NCBI RefSeq assembly: GCF_000247695.1
Contig: NW_004624734.1
Location: 6,953,014 to 7,017,013 of the forward strand
Length of the DNA stretch: 64,000 bases
Origin: Heterocephalus glaber
Lineage: Eukaryota > Chordata > Mammalia > Rodentia > Bathyergidae
Direction of reading: 5' to 3'
Part shown: piece after piece, positions 46,467 to 49,167 of the stretch
How positions within the stretch are numbered: the stretch's first letter is position 1
Layout of the letters: each line of letters begins with the position of its first letter
Made by a program: the position numbers and the translations under genes
Notes under the pieces: generated by a model
Seen by the model: the letters and a program-made list of their open reading frames with translations, nothing else
Told to the model about the DNA's origin: nothing
Databases searched by the model: none

Positions 46467-47347
46467 TGCGCATGCCACTGTGAAAGACTCAGTTGTGCTG
46501 TTTGAAGTCACCCGGGTCGGCTGTAGCGACTTCTTATCACGGCCCTTGGAGACCAGTACTTCAGGCACACACCGTAGCCGCGGCCTACTTCAGGCAGCTC
46601 CGCCTAGTTTCAAAGTGCGGTCAGGAGCCTCACTGAGCTCTTTCGGCTGAGGTAGATTCTGGGTCGCTCCTACCCAGGGGAAATGATACTATGGTCGTTT
46701 TCTTCGGATGCTTGAGCAACGAAGGATGAGGATCCCTGGGTTCTCCTTTGGGATATTTGCACGGTCGGTCCAGGGCTAAAGATGCAAGAGGGTGAGGATT
46801 TCACGGGACTCAGTGCCTGTGCACAAAAGACGCTCAGTAAAAGGGCTGGATGGATGAAAAACGCTGCGCGAGTGACAGCCATTGGATTTACTTTGTCATC
46901 CGTTGCCTGCTCCAGACGGGTGGCAGGGTGGAAAGAATTGGCTGGGGGGCGGGAGGCCTAGTCTGAAGGCCAGGCCCACCCTAACCCTTTCTGCGCTCTG
47001 GAGCACGGCCTTTCCCGCTTAGTCTGAGTTTCGCTACGTTAAAAGAGGAGGAACCAGGGCTGGATTCGCCATCTCCAAACACCAGGGAGCACTGGGTTGC
47101 GGAGCGGGGTCCGGGGACACTGGCGATGCCCAGGACTGGGAATTCCCTTAGGAAGCCTGGAACTGCGCCTCAAGGGGTGGCGGGCAGGAGGCAGTGCCTT
47201 GGAAGCTGAGGGCCGGGGTCCGACTGGAGCCTCGCTACTCACCTTCCCGATGTTTCCGCTGCTGTACGTGTCTAACAGGTTTATAAACACCCTCTGGCTC
47301 CGCAGAACTTTCTCTGTCCGTGCGGCCACTTCCTCCTTTTCAGCCAT
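3549..47347 (-). CDS. AK7: AK7, adenylate kinase 7 (exons 1-14, 3' exons outside window)
   Basis: AK7 is a nucleoside monophosphate kinase of motile cilia and sperm flagella that interconverts ATP plus AMP and 2 ADP. Fourteen exons were traced by protein similarity, each with AG acceptor and GT donor, and all phases join to give 517 codons without a stop. Residues about 60-360 form the Rossmann-like (NAD-dependent epimerase-like) N-terminal part. The P-loop GPPAVGKS is at residues 374-381. An acidic insert lies at about 418-434 and the kinase signature ILDGFPK at 478-484. The usual Arg of the DGFPR motif is Lys here, as I recall it is in human AK7. The human protein is about 720 residues, so roughly 200 C-terminal residues, including the Dpy-30-type end, lie left of the window. 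The start is the ATG at 47347 in a CpG-rich promoter. I see no disabling change, so the gene looks intact. The identification rests on remembered family sequence. Confidence 0.96.
3795..3985 (+). mobile_element. B1-plus-ID composite SINE
   Basis: A B1-like monomer (aatcccagcactctaggaag) is followed by a degraded ID-like unit (gatgtagctcagtgtgaag) and an ATAA-rich tail. Lies in AK7 intron 13. Confidence 0.75.
3995..4330 (+). mobile_element. Old L1 3' end
   Basis: Contains the conserved L1 3' text (gcatactattcagccttaaa, acatggataaactttgagaa) in diverged form. It represents an older subfamily than the other L1 copies here. Confidence 0.65.
4345..4432 (+). mobile_element. Truncated B1-like SINE
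   Basis: Has ggtatgctggtgcacacctgt near its start and accctgtctcaaacaaac at the tail, with the middle deleted. Confidence 0.6.
4629..4878 (+). mobile_element. Possible solo LTR of an endogenous retrovirus-like element
   Basis: The segment runs roughly from TGTGATGCTGGG to GATGTAACA. It has an internal direct repeat (tttcaggaatgttctgt twice, at about 4697 and 4726), and a gtaaaggtttttcttcatct block resembling an LTR polyadenylation region. No coding sequence flanks it. The boundaries and family are guesses. Confidence 0.35.
5026..5154 (-). CDS. AK7: AK7 exon 13, adenylate kinase signature (residues 452-494 plus 1 nt)
   Basis: Encodes [18 protein letters not shown] then [19 protein letters not shown] and AKDLFN. 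This is the NMP-binding region with the DGFP motif and QA after it. Acceptor tttatcag, donor gtaagt. It ends with C of a Gln codon completed in exon 14. Confidence 0.97.
5845..6250 (+). mobile_element. Cluster: two ID-like units, an L1 3' end, then another ID-like SINE
   Basis: ID-like units lie at about 5845-5900 and 5905-5960 (each with tgtagctcag or cgtagctcag). An L1 3' terminus follows at about 6000-6160 (ttatgtacatgtaccaaccc, actaataaaa). A well-preserved ID-like SINE at 6163-6250 (gcaagctcaaggacccgagt) sits on the L1 tail, as is typical of tail-targeted insertion. Confidence 0.8.
6569..7446 (+). mobile_element. L1 3' end, 5'-truncated, with target-site duplication
   Basis: Starts inside the 3' part of ORF2 (gcaaataaacatatgaaaaa) and ends with ccaataaaagaatttaagc plus poly(A). 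The flanks carry a duplicated AAAATCAAGA (6559-6568 and 7447-7456), so it is a simple insertion. It is antisense to AK7 in intron 12. Confidence 0.9.
7457..8500. other. Intronic stretch, nothing recognised
   Basis: Part of AK7 intron 12 with mixed base composition and no repeat or exon that I recognise. The open frames on both strands are short and match no family known to me. Confidence 0.5.
8519..8650 (-). mobile_element. B1-like SINE
   Basis: Reverse B1 text: gagacagggtcttactctgt, gggattacaggcatgcttca. Ends near caccacacccagct. Confidence 0.85.
8710..9170 (+). mobile_element. Old L1 3' end interrupted by a B1-like SINE and a GAAA repeat
   Basis: L1 text gaggtgcagcctttatggaa is split from gaaaatagaactaccatcgg by a B1-like SINE (8785-8890). 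The tail of that SINE has expanded into (GAAA)n at 8891-8938. L1 text resumes to about 9170 (caagacatggaagcaacctg). Confidence 0.75.
8891..8938. repeat. (GAAA)n microsatellite
   Basis: About eleven tandem GAAA units grown from the SINE A-tail. Confidence 0.95.
9200..9400 (+). mobile_element. B1-plus-ID composite SINE
   Basis: B1 part (gctgggcatggtggtgcatg) joined through an A/G-rich linker to an ID-like part (ggagatgcagctcagggcaa). A (GA)n-like tract follows. Confidence 0.8.
9757..9905 (+). mobile_element. B1-like SINE
   Basis: Starts at ggcatggtggcacacaccta and ends at gagaccctgtctcataggag, with a CAAA-type tail. Confidence 0.8.
10440..10582 (-). mobile_element. B1-like SINE, longer form
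   Basis: Has the duplicated middle (ttcaggctggccttgaactc and gcccaagctggcctcaaact) seen in the longer B1-like type of this genome. Confidence 0.85.
10854..10980 (-). CDS. AK7: AK7 exon 12, acidic insert (residues 410-451 plus 1 nt)
   Basis: Encodes [10 protein letters not shown], an acidic run ([12 protein letters not shown]), then [20 protein letters not shown]. It ends with the first base of a Gly codon. Acceptor ggcctgcag, donor gtagca. The low-complexity stretch on the plus strand reads as a CTCCTC tract but codes on the minus strand. Confidence 0.93.
11105..11275 (+). mobile_element. B1-plus-ID composite SINE
   Basis: Clean example of the fused type: B1 part to caatttagtgagaccctatc, short A-rich linker, then gactgggatgttgctcagta and a remnant B box. 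Confidence 0.85.
11447..11745 (+). mobile_element. ID-like fragment followed by a B1-like SINE
   Basis: The ID-like unit is at about 11447-11503 (ggtatagcccagtggtgtaa). The B1-like SINE is at about 11617-11745 (ggcctgggctacacagtgag type). Confidence 0.7.
12026..12154 (-). CDS. AK7: AK7 exon 11, P-loop exon (residues 367-409)
   Basis: Encodes [20 protein letters not shown] and then [23 protein letters not shown]. It contains the Walker A motif GPPAVGKS that binds the ATP phosphates. Acceptor ctctcgcag, donor gtaaca, phase 0. Confidence 0.96.
12280..12530 (-). mobile_element. B1-like SINE and ID-like SINE, tandem, minus strand
   Basis: The B1-like copy at 12280-12383 is followed by an ID-like copy at 12421-12530. 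The ID copy reads on the plus strand as poly(T), ccggggatcgaacttgggac, and ends at gcgaaatccccg twice. The last 14 bp are duplicated. Confidence 0.85.
12740..13180. promoter_or_regulatory. GC- and CpG-rich intragenic block
   Basis: A block of about 440 bp in AK7 intron 10, free of SINEs and far richer in GC and CpG than the flanking introns. Both strands carry open frames of over 100 codons, which is expected by chance in GC-rich DNA. They resemble no family I know. It could be an intragenic CpG island or alternative promoter. There is no direct evidence of transcription. Confidence 0.35.
13270..13375 (+). mobile_element. MIR relic
   Basis: Contains the MIR core (ctctctgagctcgtttcctc, taatgtggagataagaatat), an ancient mammalian tRNA-derived SINE. 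Confidence 0.6.
13515..13712 (+). mobile_element. B1-plus-ID composite SINE
   Basis: B1 part (tgggcaatttagtgagacct) linked to tattagctcagtgccaagca and ttgggttcaatccctagcac. Confidence 0.8.
14017..14178 (-). mobile_element. B1-like SINE, longer form, with long A tail
   Basis: Reads on the plus strand as poly(T) then gacagggtcttgctatgtag and ends at caccatgcccggctt. Confidence 0.85.
14403..14552 (-). CDS. AK7: AK7 exon 10 (residues 317-366)
   Basis: Encodes 50 residues from [20 protein letters not shown] through [17 protein letters not shown]. This links the N-terminal domain to the kinase domain. Acceptor ccttctcag, donor gtaact, phase 0. Confidence 0.96.
14701..14845. repeat. CT-rich microsatellite with ID-like remnant
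   Basis: Pyrimidine tract (CTTT, CT and CCT units) to about 14796. A minus-strand ID remnant follows (agtatctaccactgagctac). The tract is probably the expanded purine tail of that SINE. Confidence 0.8.
14915..15475 (+). mobile_element. Cluster of three B1-like SINEs and an ID-like unit, all plus strand
   Basis: B1-like copies at about 14915-15045, 15058-15212 and 15228-15400 lie head to tail, separated by A-rich tails. The last is followed by an ID-like unit (15418-15475, gatgtagttcattgcaaagg). They lie in AK7 intron 9 between exons 9 and 10. Confidence 0.85.
15874..15951 (-). CDS. AK7: AK7 exon 9 (residues 291-316)
   Basis: Encodes 26 residues, [20 protein letters not shown] then LIKELT. 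Acceptor ttaccag, donor gtgagt, phase 0. Confidence 0.94.
16258..16383 (-). mobile_element. B1-like SINE
   Basis: Reverse B1 text gagacagagtctcgctctat through caccaccacacctggct. Its A tail has become TTTA repeats. Confidence 0.85.
16470..16620 (+). mobile_element. Old LTR-type repeat fragment (MaLR-like)
   Basis: Text such as gttgaaatcctgacccccaa and gagtcatcacccttgaatga resembles MaLR long terminal repeats in diverged form. Family not assigned. Confidence 0.4.
16921..17112 (-). mobile_element. Mariner transposase C-terminal relic, left (minus) arm
   Basis: The minus strand reads [20 protein letters not shown], then a diverged YFEG-type ending and AT-rich 3' flank, as in the tail of mariner transposases. 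It is inverted relative to the second relic at 17200-17510. Confidence 0.7.
17200..17510 (+). mobile_element. Mariner transposase C-terminal relic, right (plus) arm
   Basis: The plus strand reads [20 protein letters not shown], the mariner signature SPDLAPxDxxLFPKLK, whose Asp is the third catalytic residue of the DD34D triad. Then come [19 protein letters not shown] and a frame with stops. Dead fossil DNA transposon. Confidence 0.75.
17788..17878 (-). CDS. AK7: AK7 exon 8 (residues 260-290)
   Basis: The first base completes the split Gly codon. The exon then encodes [20 protein letters not shown] and [10 protein letters not shown]. Acceptor gctctgcag, donor gtacgg. A second in-frame GT downstream is not needed. 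Confidence 0.95.
17980..18120 (-). mobile_element. B1-like SINE with CT/TCTA-repeat tail
   Basis: A (CT)n and TCTA repeat at 17983-18028 precedes reverse B1 text (gagacagagtctccctatgt). The 3' part is deleted after cagcctccacagctgg. Confidence 0.75.
18130..18560. other. Intronic stretch, nothing recognised
   Basis: Unique-looking sequence in AK7 intron 7 with no exon or repeat that I recognise. A MIR relic follows it. Confidence 0.5.
18560..18690 (-). mobile_element. MIR relic
   Basis: Reverse MIR pattern: taattactatgattttccct, then aggagaaaatcagactcaga and cacacagctctgctgagagg. Confidence 0.55.
18815..18990. mobile_element. Two ID-like SINEs in opposite orientation
   Basis: A plus-strand copy at 18815-18898 (gatgtggctgagtggctggg, ends caccaaaaaag) and a minus-strand copy at 18935-18990 (gctggggattgaacccaagg) face tail to tail. 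Confidence 0.7.
19268..19393 (-). mobile_element. B1-like SINE
   Basis: Reverse B1 text from ggaacagagtctcactatgt to gtgtgcaccaccaggtctgg. Confidence 0.8.
19400..20545. other. Intronic stretch, nothing recognised
   Basis: Part of AK7 intron 7. Mixed composition, no SINE or L1, and no exon with good splice sites that matches AK7. Confidence 0.5.
20552..20660 (+). mobile_element. ID-like SINE
   Basis: A box region gggtagctcagtggtgagca, then gcctagcatatgggaggcct, and an A-rich tail with AAAT and AAAC units. Confidence 0.8.
20690..20818 (+). mobile_element. MIR relic
   Basis: Well-preserved MIR: gcaaaatggagataacagta, acagggttgtcaggaggaat, and the end agatgctcaataaacattag. Confidence 0.75.
20828..20960 (+). 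mobile_element. B1-like SINE
   Basis: Starts within ctgtaatcccagcacttgga, keeps cctgggtcacatagtgagtt, and ends in an A tail only about 30 bp left of AK7 exon 7. Confidence 0.8.
21003..21091 (-). CDS. AK7: AK7 exon 7 (residues 231-259 plus 2 nt)
   Basis: Encodes [18 protein letters not shown] then [12 protein letters not shown]. Acceptor tttcttttag, donor gtaagt. It ends with GG of a split Gly codon completed by the first base of exon 8. Confidence 0.94.
21257..21330 (+). mobile_element. ID-like SINE with internal deletion
   Basis: gggctggggatctagcctgc joins directly to ggcaattgcgaggtcctgag and ttcaattcccggtacc plus A tail. Part of the A box region is lost. Confidence 0.75.
22225..22391 (+). 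mobile_element. B1-like SINE with (CAGA)n(TA)n tail
   Basis: B1 text gcgggccatggtgacccatg to aagaccctgtctcagacaga. The tail has become CAGA then TA repeats (22357-22391). Confidence 0.85.
22590..22712 (-). mobile_element. B1-like SINE
   Basis: Reverse B1 text from tttgagagagtcttgctatg. The 3' end has a duplicated gctgccaa. It lies about 65 bp from AK7 exon 6. Confidence 0.8.
22776..22856 (-). CDS. AK7: AK7 exon 6 (residues 204-230)
   Basis: Encodes 27 residues, [16 protein letters not shown] then [11 protein letters not shown]. The acceptor is tatccaatag, with a weak pyrimidine tract, and the donor is gtacaa. It lies within a SINE-rich intron neighbourhood. Confidence 0.92.
23060..24000. 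other. Intronic stretch, nothing recognised
   Basis: AK7 intron 5 sequence with no SINE, L1 or recognisable exon. An A-rich patch lies at about 23505-23550. Confidence 0.5.
24005..24345 (+). mobile_element. MaLR-like solo LTR
   Basis: The run tttggatccgaatgtcccca, ccatgtgttaaaggcttggt, then taaattcatgagctcaggta and gttacaaccacagatcgata follows the known layout of ERVL-MaLR repeats. It has no internal retroviral coding sequence. Confidence 0.55.
24712..25098 (-). mobile_element. ID-like remnant and a B1-like SINE
   Basis: ID remnant at about 24712-24770 (gagctgaatccccggtgccc). B1-like SINE at 24965-25098, with poly(T), gacagggtctcgaaatgcag and a duplicated ggccaggctg. Confidence 0.75.
25738..25885 (+). 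mobile_element. B1-like SINE
   Basis: From ggggctgggcatggtagtgt to agcgagaccctgtctttaaa with the longer duplicated middle. Confidence 0.85.
26050..27490 (+). mobile_element. L1 3' end, about 1.4 kb, 5'-truncated
   Basis: Carries the ORF2 C-terminal coding remnant (for example [15 protein letters not shown] at about 26830) broken by stops, then the 3' untranslated part and tail taaataaataaatgg. The sequence matches the reverse of 361-1830. Antisense in AK7 intron 5. Confidence 0.88.
27500..27705. mobile_element. B1-like fragment and ID-like fragment
   Basis: A 40-bp minus-strand B1 end (gtgctgggattacaggtgtg) abuts the L1 tail. An ID-like start (gggatgtagctcagtggtag) lies at 27655-27705 and is truncated after its A box. 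Confidence 0.65.
28465..28607 (-). mobile_element. B1-like SINE, longer form
   Basis: Reverse B1 text gagacagggtctccctatgt to ggcaccacgtctggcc. Confidence 0.85.
28789..28899 (-). CDS. AK7: AK7 exon 5 (residues 167-203)
   Basis: Encodes 37 residues, [16 protein letters not shown] then [21 protein letters not shown]. Acceptor gtctcgcag, donor gtaagt, phase 0 on both sides. Confidence 0.95.
29215..29670. mobile_element. Cluster of ID-like and B1-like SINEs
   Basis: ID-like remnant plus strand at about 29215-29275. Good ID-like SINE plus strand at 29315-29398 (gcaagtgcaaggatcctagt). ID-like minus at 29430-29505. B1-like minus at 29535-29668, with ATTA repeats as its tail. Confidence 0.8.
30050..30590 (+). 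mobile_element. Probable solo LTR (ERV class I-like)
   Basis: Non-coding segment with an LTR-like layout: aaaatggagccaggctggtc at the left, tttatttaaag as a possible TATA region near 30337, AATAAA at 30515-30520, then a short R/U5-like end cactttgtgagacaccca. No gag, pol or env sequence flanks it. Boundaries are uncertain. Confidence 0.5.
30592..30780 (+). mobile_element. B1-plus-ID composite SINE
   Basis: B1 part (tgcctgtaatcctagcactc) then ggccaggtatatagcttggt and a short B box remnant. The tail is (CTAA)n and (ATAA)n. Confidence 0.8.
30930..31570 (+). mobile_element. L1 3' end interrupted by ID-like SINE
   Basis: L1 ORF2 end (ttccagaaagaattaaagac; [15 protein letters not shown] in one frame) and 3' untranslated part to gactaataaagaaaatatg. 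An ID-like SINE sits at 31353-31435. The L1 lies about 200 bp left of AK7 exon 4. Confidence 0.85.
31771..31865 (-). CDS. AK7: AK7 exon 4 (residues 135-166)
   Basis: Encodes [19 protein letters not shown] and then [13 protein letters not shown], the conserved STVMTWARS strand of the Rossmann-like part. The acceptor ends in cctcacag and the donor is gtaagt. Two L1 3' ends lie within about 200 bp on either side. Confidence 0.95.
32055..32425 (+). mobile_element. L1 3' end, short
   Basis: Begins at tatttacacacaatggagta and has the purine-rich 3' tract (ggagggagggaaggaggagg). It ends near ttgtgcgctgcaaatgtgtg. It lies about 190 bp right of AK7 exon 4. Confidence 0.85.
32430..33300. other. Intronic stretch with one MIR relic
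   Basis: AK7 intron 3. A minus-strand MIR relic is visible at about 32935-33010 (aggcagatgctactattatg, gaaactgaggcacag). The rest is unassigned. Confidence 0.5.
33315..33435 (-). mobile_element. B1-like SINE
   Basis: Reverse text gagacatagtctctctctgt to ctgcctcacactcccgagtg, truncated. Confidence 0.75.
34015..34485. mobile_element. Cluster of B1-like and composite SINEs
   Basis: B1-like minus at 34015-34122. Plus-strand B1-like piece at 34170-34300 with a short ID remnant. Plus-strand partial B1 at 34318-34400 joined to an ID-like unit (gggatatcgctcagtggagc) to 34485. The two plus copies share gaggctgaggcaggaggatc and look locally duplicated. Confidence 0.75.
34755..35020 (-). mobile_element. 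B1-like SINE and degraded ID-like SINE
   Basis: B1-like at 34755-34912 (gagacagggtttcactgtgt). ID-like remnant at 34940-35020 (gtgctggggaccatgcccag). Confidence 0.75.
35040..35540. other. Intronic stretch, nothing recognised
   Basis: AT-rich AK7 intron 3 sequence without repeats that I recognise. A (CT)n tract at 35541-35560 leads into the next SINE. Confidence 0.5.
35541..35648 (-). mobile_element. B1-like SINE with (CT)n tail, truncated
   Basis: (CT)n, then aagacaaggtctttctatgt and tgagtgctgggattacaggt, where the element stops. Confidence 0.8.
36129..36302. mobile_element. hAT-type non-autonomous DNA transposon relic
   Basis: Terminal inverted repeats are visible: AGGGTCAGCAAA at the left and TTTGCTGACCCCT at the right. 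They enclose 150 bp with the familiar tttgtgaataaagattta text of an old Charlie-type MITE. Exact family not assigned. Confidence 0.65.
36318..36460 (+). mobile_element. ID-like SINE between (CAAA)n and (TAA)n repeats
   Basis: ID-like copy at 36357-36440 (ggatttagctcagtggttcc, gaagttcgatccccggtacc). CAAA repeats precede it and an A tail grown into TAA repeats follows. The sequence cagtcactg recurs on each side (about 36348 and 36460), a likely target-site duplication. Confidence 0.9.
36813..37078 (+). mobile_element. ID-like SINE then B1-like SINE
   Basis: ID-like at 36813-36895 (ggctggggtgcagctctgtg). B1-like at 36918-37075, well preserved (ccaggcatggcggtgcatgc). The B1 tail lies about 60 bp left of AK7 exon 3. 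Confidence 0.85.
37136..37244 (-). CDS. AK7: AK7 exon 3 (residues 99-134 plus 1 nt)
   Basis: Encodes [20 protein letters not shown] and then [16 protein letters not shown], ending with the first base of an Ala codon. The acceptor is tttctttccag and the donor is gtcagt. It was too short to stand out as a long open frame and was found by homology and splice sites. Confidence 0.93.
38113..38190 (-). mobile_element. ID-like SINE
   Basis: Plus-strand text ggtactggggatcgaactca to gagctgaacccccagcc, without a long A tail. Confidence 0.85.
38215..38830 (+). mobile_element. Ancient interspersed repeat interrupted by a B1-like SINE
   Basis: Typical old-repeat text (ctctgttctggaggctaaag, taaagaccctatctccaaat) runs to about 38620. 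It is cut by a minus-strand B1-like SINE (38643-38788) and resumes with gaggacacaatttaatccac. I recognise the pattern but do not assign the class. Confidence 0.5.
39264..39310. repeat. (TG)n microsatellite
   Basis: More than twenty TG units with one C interruption, in AK7 intron 2. Confidence 0.95.
39320..40400. other. Intronic stretch, nothing recognised
   Basis: AK7 intron 2 sequence with no repeat or exon that I recognise. Confidence 0.5.
40405..40679 (-). mobile_element. B1-like SINE split by a nested ID-like SINE
   Basis: The B1-like copy (tcttgctttgtagttcagaa ... ccgccatggctggctt) is interrupted by an ID-like SINE at 40467-40575 in plus orientation. Flanking duplications tcattattatgccca lie at 40452-40466 and 40576-40590. 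Confidence 0.9.
40968..41255. mobile_element. ID-like SINEs and a broken B1-like SINE
   Basis: ID-like minus at 40968-41030 (gaggattgaaaccagaggtg). ID-like plus at 41060-41135 (gggatttagctcagtggcac), inserted into a minus B1-like copy whose remainder is at 41150-41255 (ccaggctggcctggaccttg). Confidence 0.75.
41460..41600 (-). mobile_element. B1-like SINE, longer form
   Basis: Plus-strand text gagacaggatctcactatgt to atatgccaccacgccggcc, about 180 bp left of AK7 exon 2. Confidence 0.85.
41780..41968 (-). CDS. AK7: AK7 exon 2 (residues 36-98)
   Basis: The exon runs from [14 protein letters not shown] to PDFATEMYK, 63 codons in phase 0. It is preceded by a pyrimidine-rich ttttcttgcag and followed by gtaagt. 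It carries an acidic run, EEEEDEDE, and the start of the Rossmann-like fold ([12 protein letters not shown]). Confidence 0.95.
42045..42238 (-). mobile_element. MIR relic
   Basis: Reverse MIR pattern: caggcaaagcatttaagtca, gaagtgggcaccattacggc, acagacgagcaacttgggct, ggggcagagctgggctcc. Confidence 0.65.
42240..42970 (+). mobile_element. L1 3' end interrupted by a B1-like SINE
   Basis: L1 text (gcacagttcccaatagccaa, gaaaatggatggatctggag) to about 42655, then a B1-like SINE (42658-42810), then the L1 3' end (tatgtatgaatctgccacaa). This L1 is closer to the canonical mammalian 3' end than the copies at 6569 and 26050. Confidence 0.8.
43123..43203 (-). mobile_element. ID-like SINE
   Basis: Plus-strand text tagtattagggattgaatcc to actgagctccatccttagcc. 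Confidence 0.8.
43210..44590. other. Intronic stretch, nothing recognised
   Basis: AT-rich AK7 intron 1 sequence. No SINE, L1 or exon recognised. Confidence 0.5.
44590..44825 (+). mobile_element. L2 3' end relic
   Basis: L2-type ending: gagggcagcaatcacttctt, ctgaacacagtgcctgacat and ataggcactcac. Confidence 0.6.
44967..45618 (-). mobile_element. Cluster of five minus-strand SINEs
   Basis: ID-like at 44967-45036, B1-like at 45065-45215, ID-like at 45241-45330 (gtaccagggatcgaatttgg), B1-like at 45378-45520, ID-like at 45537-45618. All share orientation, alternating types. Confidence 0.85.
45835..46185 (+). mobile_element. Old interspersed repeat, LTR-like
   Basis: Text such as ggcctaatttggaaataggg, tggattagggtgggtcctaa and atcctccaggctccagcagg follows a known mammalian repeat in diverged form. 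I do not assign the family. Confidence 0.5.
46190..46463 (+). mobile_element. B1-like SINE, (GGAGA)n, ID-like SINE and (CA)n
   Basis: B1-like at 46190-46300, GA-rich repeats at 46305-46360, an ID-like unit at 46367-46428 (gctgtagctcagtggtagag), and a (CA)n tail at 46430-46463. This has the layout of a composite SINE with expanded tails. Confidence 0.85.
47243..47347 (-). CDS. AK7: AK7 exon 1 (coding part, residues 1-35)
   Basis: The exon opens with ATG at 47347 and encodes [14 protein letters not shown]... through SSGNIGK. It ends in AAG followed by the donor gtgagt at 47242, phase 0. The segment [17 protein letters not shown] is characteristic of the AK7 N terminus. No upstream in-frame ATG is needed and the start sits in the CpG-rich promoter. 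Confidence 0.95.
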
Positions 47348-47362
47348 GACGGGAGCGGCGTT

Positions 47363-47378
47363 GGTTGCTAAGGTGACC
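47363..47378. promoter_or_regulatory. RFX X-box-like site in AK7 leader or core promoter
   Basis: GGTTGCTAAGGTGACC fits the imperfect inverted-repeat X-box bound by RFX factors (GTNRCC, short spacer, RGYRAC). It lies 16-31 bp upstream of the AK7 start codon. A second half-site, GTTGCTAAGG, follows at 47386-47395. RFX/FOXJ1 control of cilia genes is established. Use of this site is inferred. Confidence 0.5.
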
Positions 47379-47569
47379 CTGTCCCGTTGCTAAGGAGGCG
47401 GGGTCCCGGCCGTGGGAGGCGTGGCGCGGGAGGTGGGCGTGGCGCACCCGTCTGGGCGAGCCCCAAGCGCTGGGCGGGGCTGCCGGACAGGGGCGTGGCT
47501 AGGATTCAGGGCGGGGCTGCCGGACCGGGTAGAGACCCCGGGTCCAACGCGGGCCTTGCGCAGTCTGCT

Positions 47570-48550
47570 GCGTGGGCTCCAGTGAGCACTTTTCCATAAG
47601 GTGCTGCAAGCGTAGCCGGATCTCACTGCTCTGCTACCTGATGCGTGCCTCGGAGAGAATGCGTCTTCCATCGCTCCCAGGGGGTCATGTGATCTCCGTC
47701 CCCTTTCATCTCTTTTGTTGCAGAACTCTGGAAACACATCCCAGCGTCCACTCGATGAAAAGGCAGAGCCCCACGGCCCAGGCCTCTCCTGAGCAGAGGG
47801 AGGAGTTACTCAAGCTTCTGTGGGCCGGTGTTGAGCCCCGACCACTTGGCACTGTCAAGCAGTTGCCATGGTTTCGGGGCCCAGTACCCCGGAACACACC
47901 AGTGGTCCCGGCTATGCAGCCAGTCCACAGTGCTCCACGGGCTTAGCGGTCTCCTTGATGAGGAGTCCAGAAAGGCTTCTGCGTGGGTTGGGGGCCACCT
48001 CTGAGGCCTTCGGAAAGGGTACTTGCGCCCTAGATCCACTTGAAGTTCACAGAGGGATACAATTTAGTTTCTTGATCCTTTTTCCTGATGAGATTACTCA
48101 TTTTTGCTGAAATAAACCAGCGAACTTAACAGCATTCGACTTTGTAGCACTGGGCCTCAAAGGCAGCGGGGGACTATCAATATATTCTGCAGTTATTCTG
48201 TTTGACTAGATTGAAATGTTTTAAAATATTAACTTGTTATATGTAAACATTTAACATATGCAGCTTTTTTTCTTTTTGCTTGTTTGACTTTTCTCCCACT
48301 CTCCTCCTCTTGCTTTTTAAAAATCTTGGTTGCTTCAAAACAAACGAAGGTGGCGTGGCTCTGGGCTGTCGGGCACTGAGATCTGGCTTTGAGTTCCAGC
48401 TCTGAAGCCACCTGTGGGCCACCAGGACAGGCCTTTAACCTTCCTTAGGCCATCACATTGGCTTAAATAGGACACATGAACAGACCCTCTGAAGTGCTCT
48501 TCCAAAGTGAAACTATGGCTGTTCCAGCAAGGCTGAGGTCCACGTCTAGT
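47570..48550. other. Intergenic stretch between AK7 promoter and GSKIP 3' side, nothing recognised
   Basis: Upstream of AK7. There are open frames to about 124 codons at 47572-47946, but with no family resemblance or gene-like context. No repeats are obvious. Confidence 0.45.
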
Positions 48551-48552
48551 TT

Positions 48553-49040
48553 GCAGATGTAGCTCAGTGGCAGAGCGTTTGTCTGGTAGGCATGAAACTG
48601 TGGGTTCCATCCCTAGTAATTCTATTTTTTGTCATCATCCCATTTTCTTTATACACGAGCCTTAATTAACATTCATTTTGATAAAATGAAATTTTGCAAA
48701 CTCAATTTTGGAACAGTTTGCTCATAGTAGAAGAAAGTGCTATCAGTTTAAGTGTGAACCTATTCATGAAGACCAGGCAAAACTTGGAGTAAATATACTT
48801 CAGCACTCTTTCAAATAACTTTAGAATATTCTAAAATTAACTTAATTCCTTATTTTCAAATCTAGTTTCTGTCTATATTCCTGACAGGCAATTGGGTAAA
48901 TACTTTGAAAATTATTCTGCTAATCAACTACAATAAAATGCCTTTCATTCTTACTGTTTTTTTGAGACAGTCTTGCTATGTAGTTGAGGCAGGCCTTGAA
49001 CTGACAGTGATCCTCCTGCCTCAGCCTCCAGAGTGCTGCC
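48553..49040. mobile_element. ID-like SINE (plus) and B1-like SINE (minus)
   Basis: ID-like at 48553-48625 (gatgtagctcagtggcagag). Truncated B1-like at 48958-49040 (gagacagtcttgctatgtag), ending in poly(C). Confidence 0.8.
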
Positions 49041-49167
49041 CCCCCCTTCATTCTGTTAAGTGTTAAATGAACTCACCTTAGTTACAAAGTGGTTTCCAGA
49101 TTTTATCATCTATCTATCCATCCATCCATCATCTACCCACCCATCATGTTAGGTAAGATTTGTTTTT

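Larger units (their letters stand above)
46990..47560 (-). promoter_or_regulatory. AK7: AK7 CpG-rich promoter region
   Basis: The sequence around the AK7 start is markedly richer in G, C and CpG than its surroundings and is free of SINEs. Upstream of the ATG on the minus strand are several GC boxes (GGGCGGGG at about 47472 and 47510) and repeated GGCGTGG motifs. I see no clear TATA box. The transcription start cannot be placed exactly but should lie just upstream of 47347. Confidence 0.75.

Noticed and set aside
47572..47946. A 124-codon plus-strand frame upstream of AK7
   Set aside because: No start context, no family resemblance, and no splice or polyadenylation pattern. It is likely chance in GC-rich DNA.
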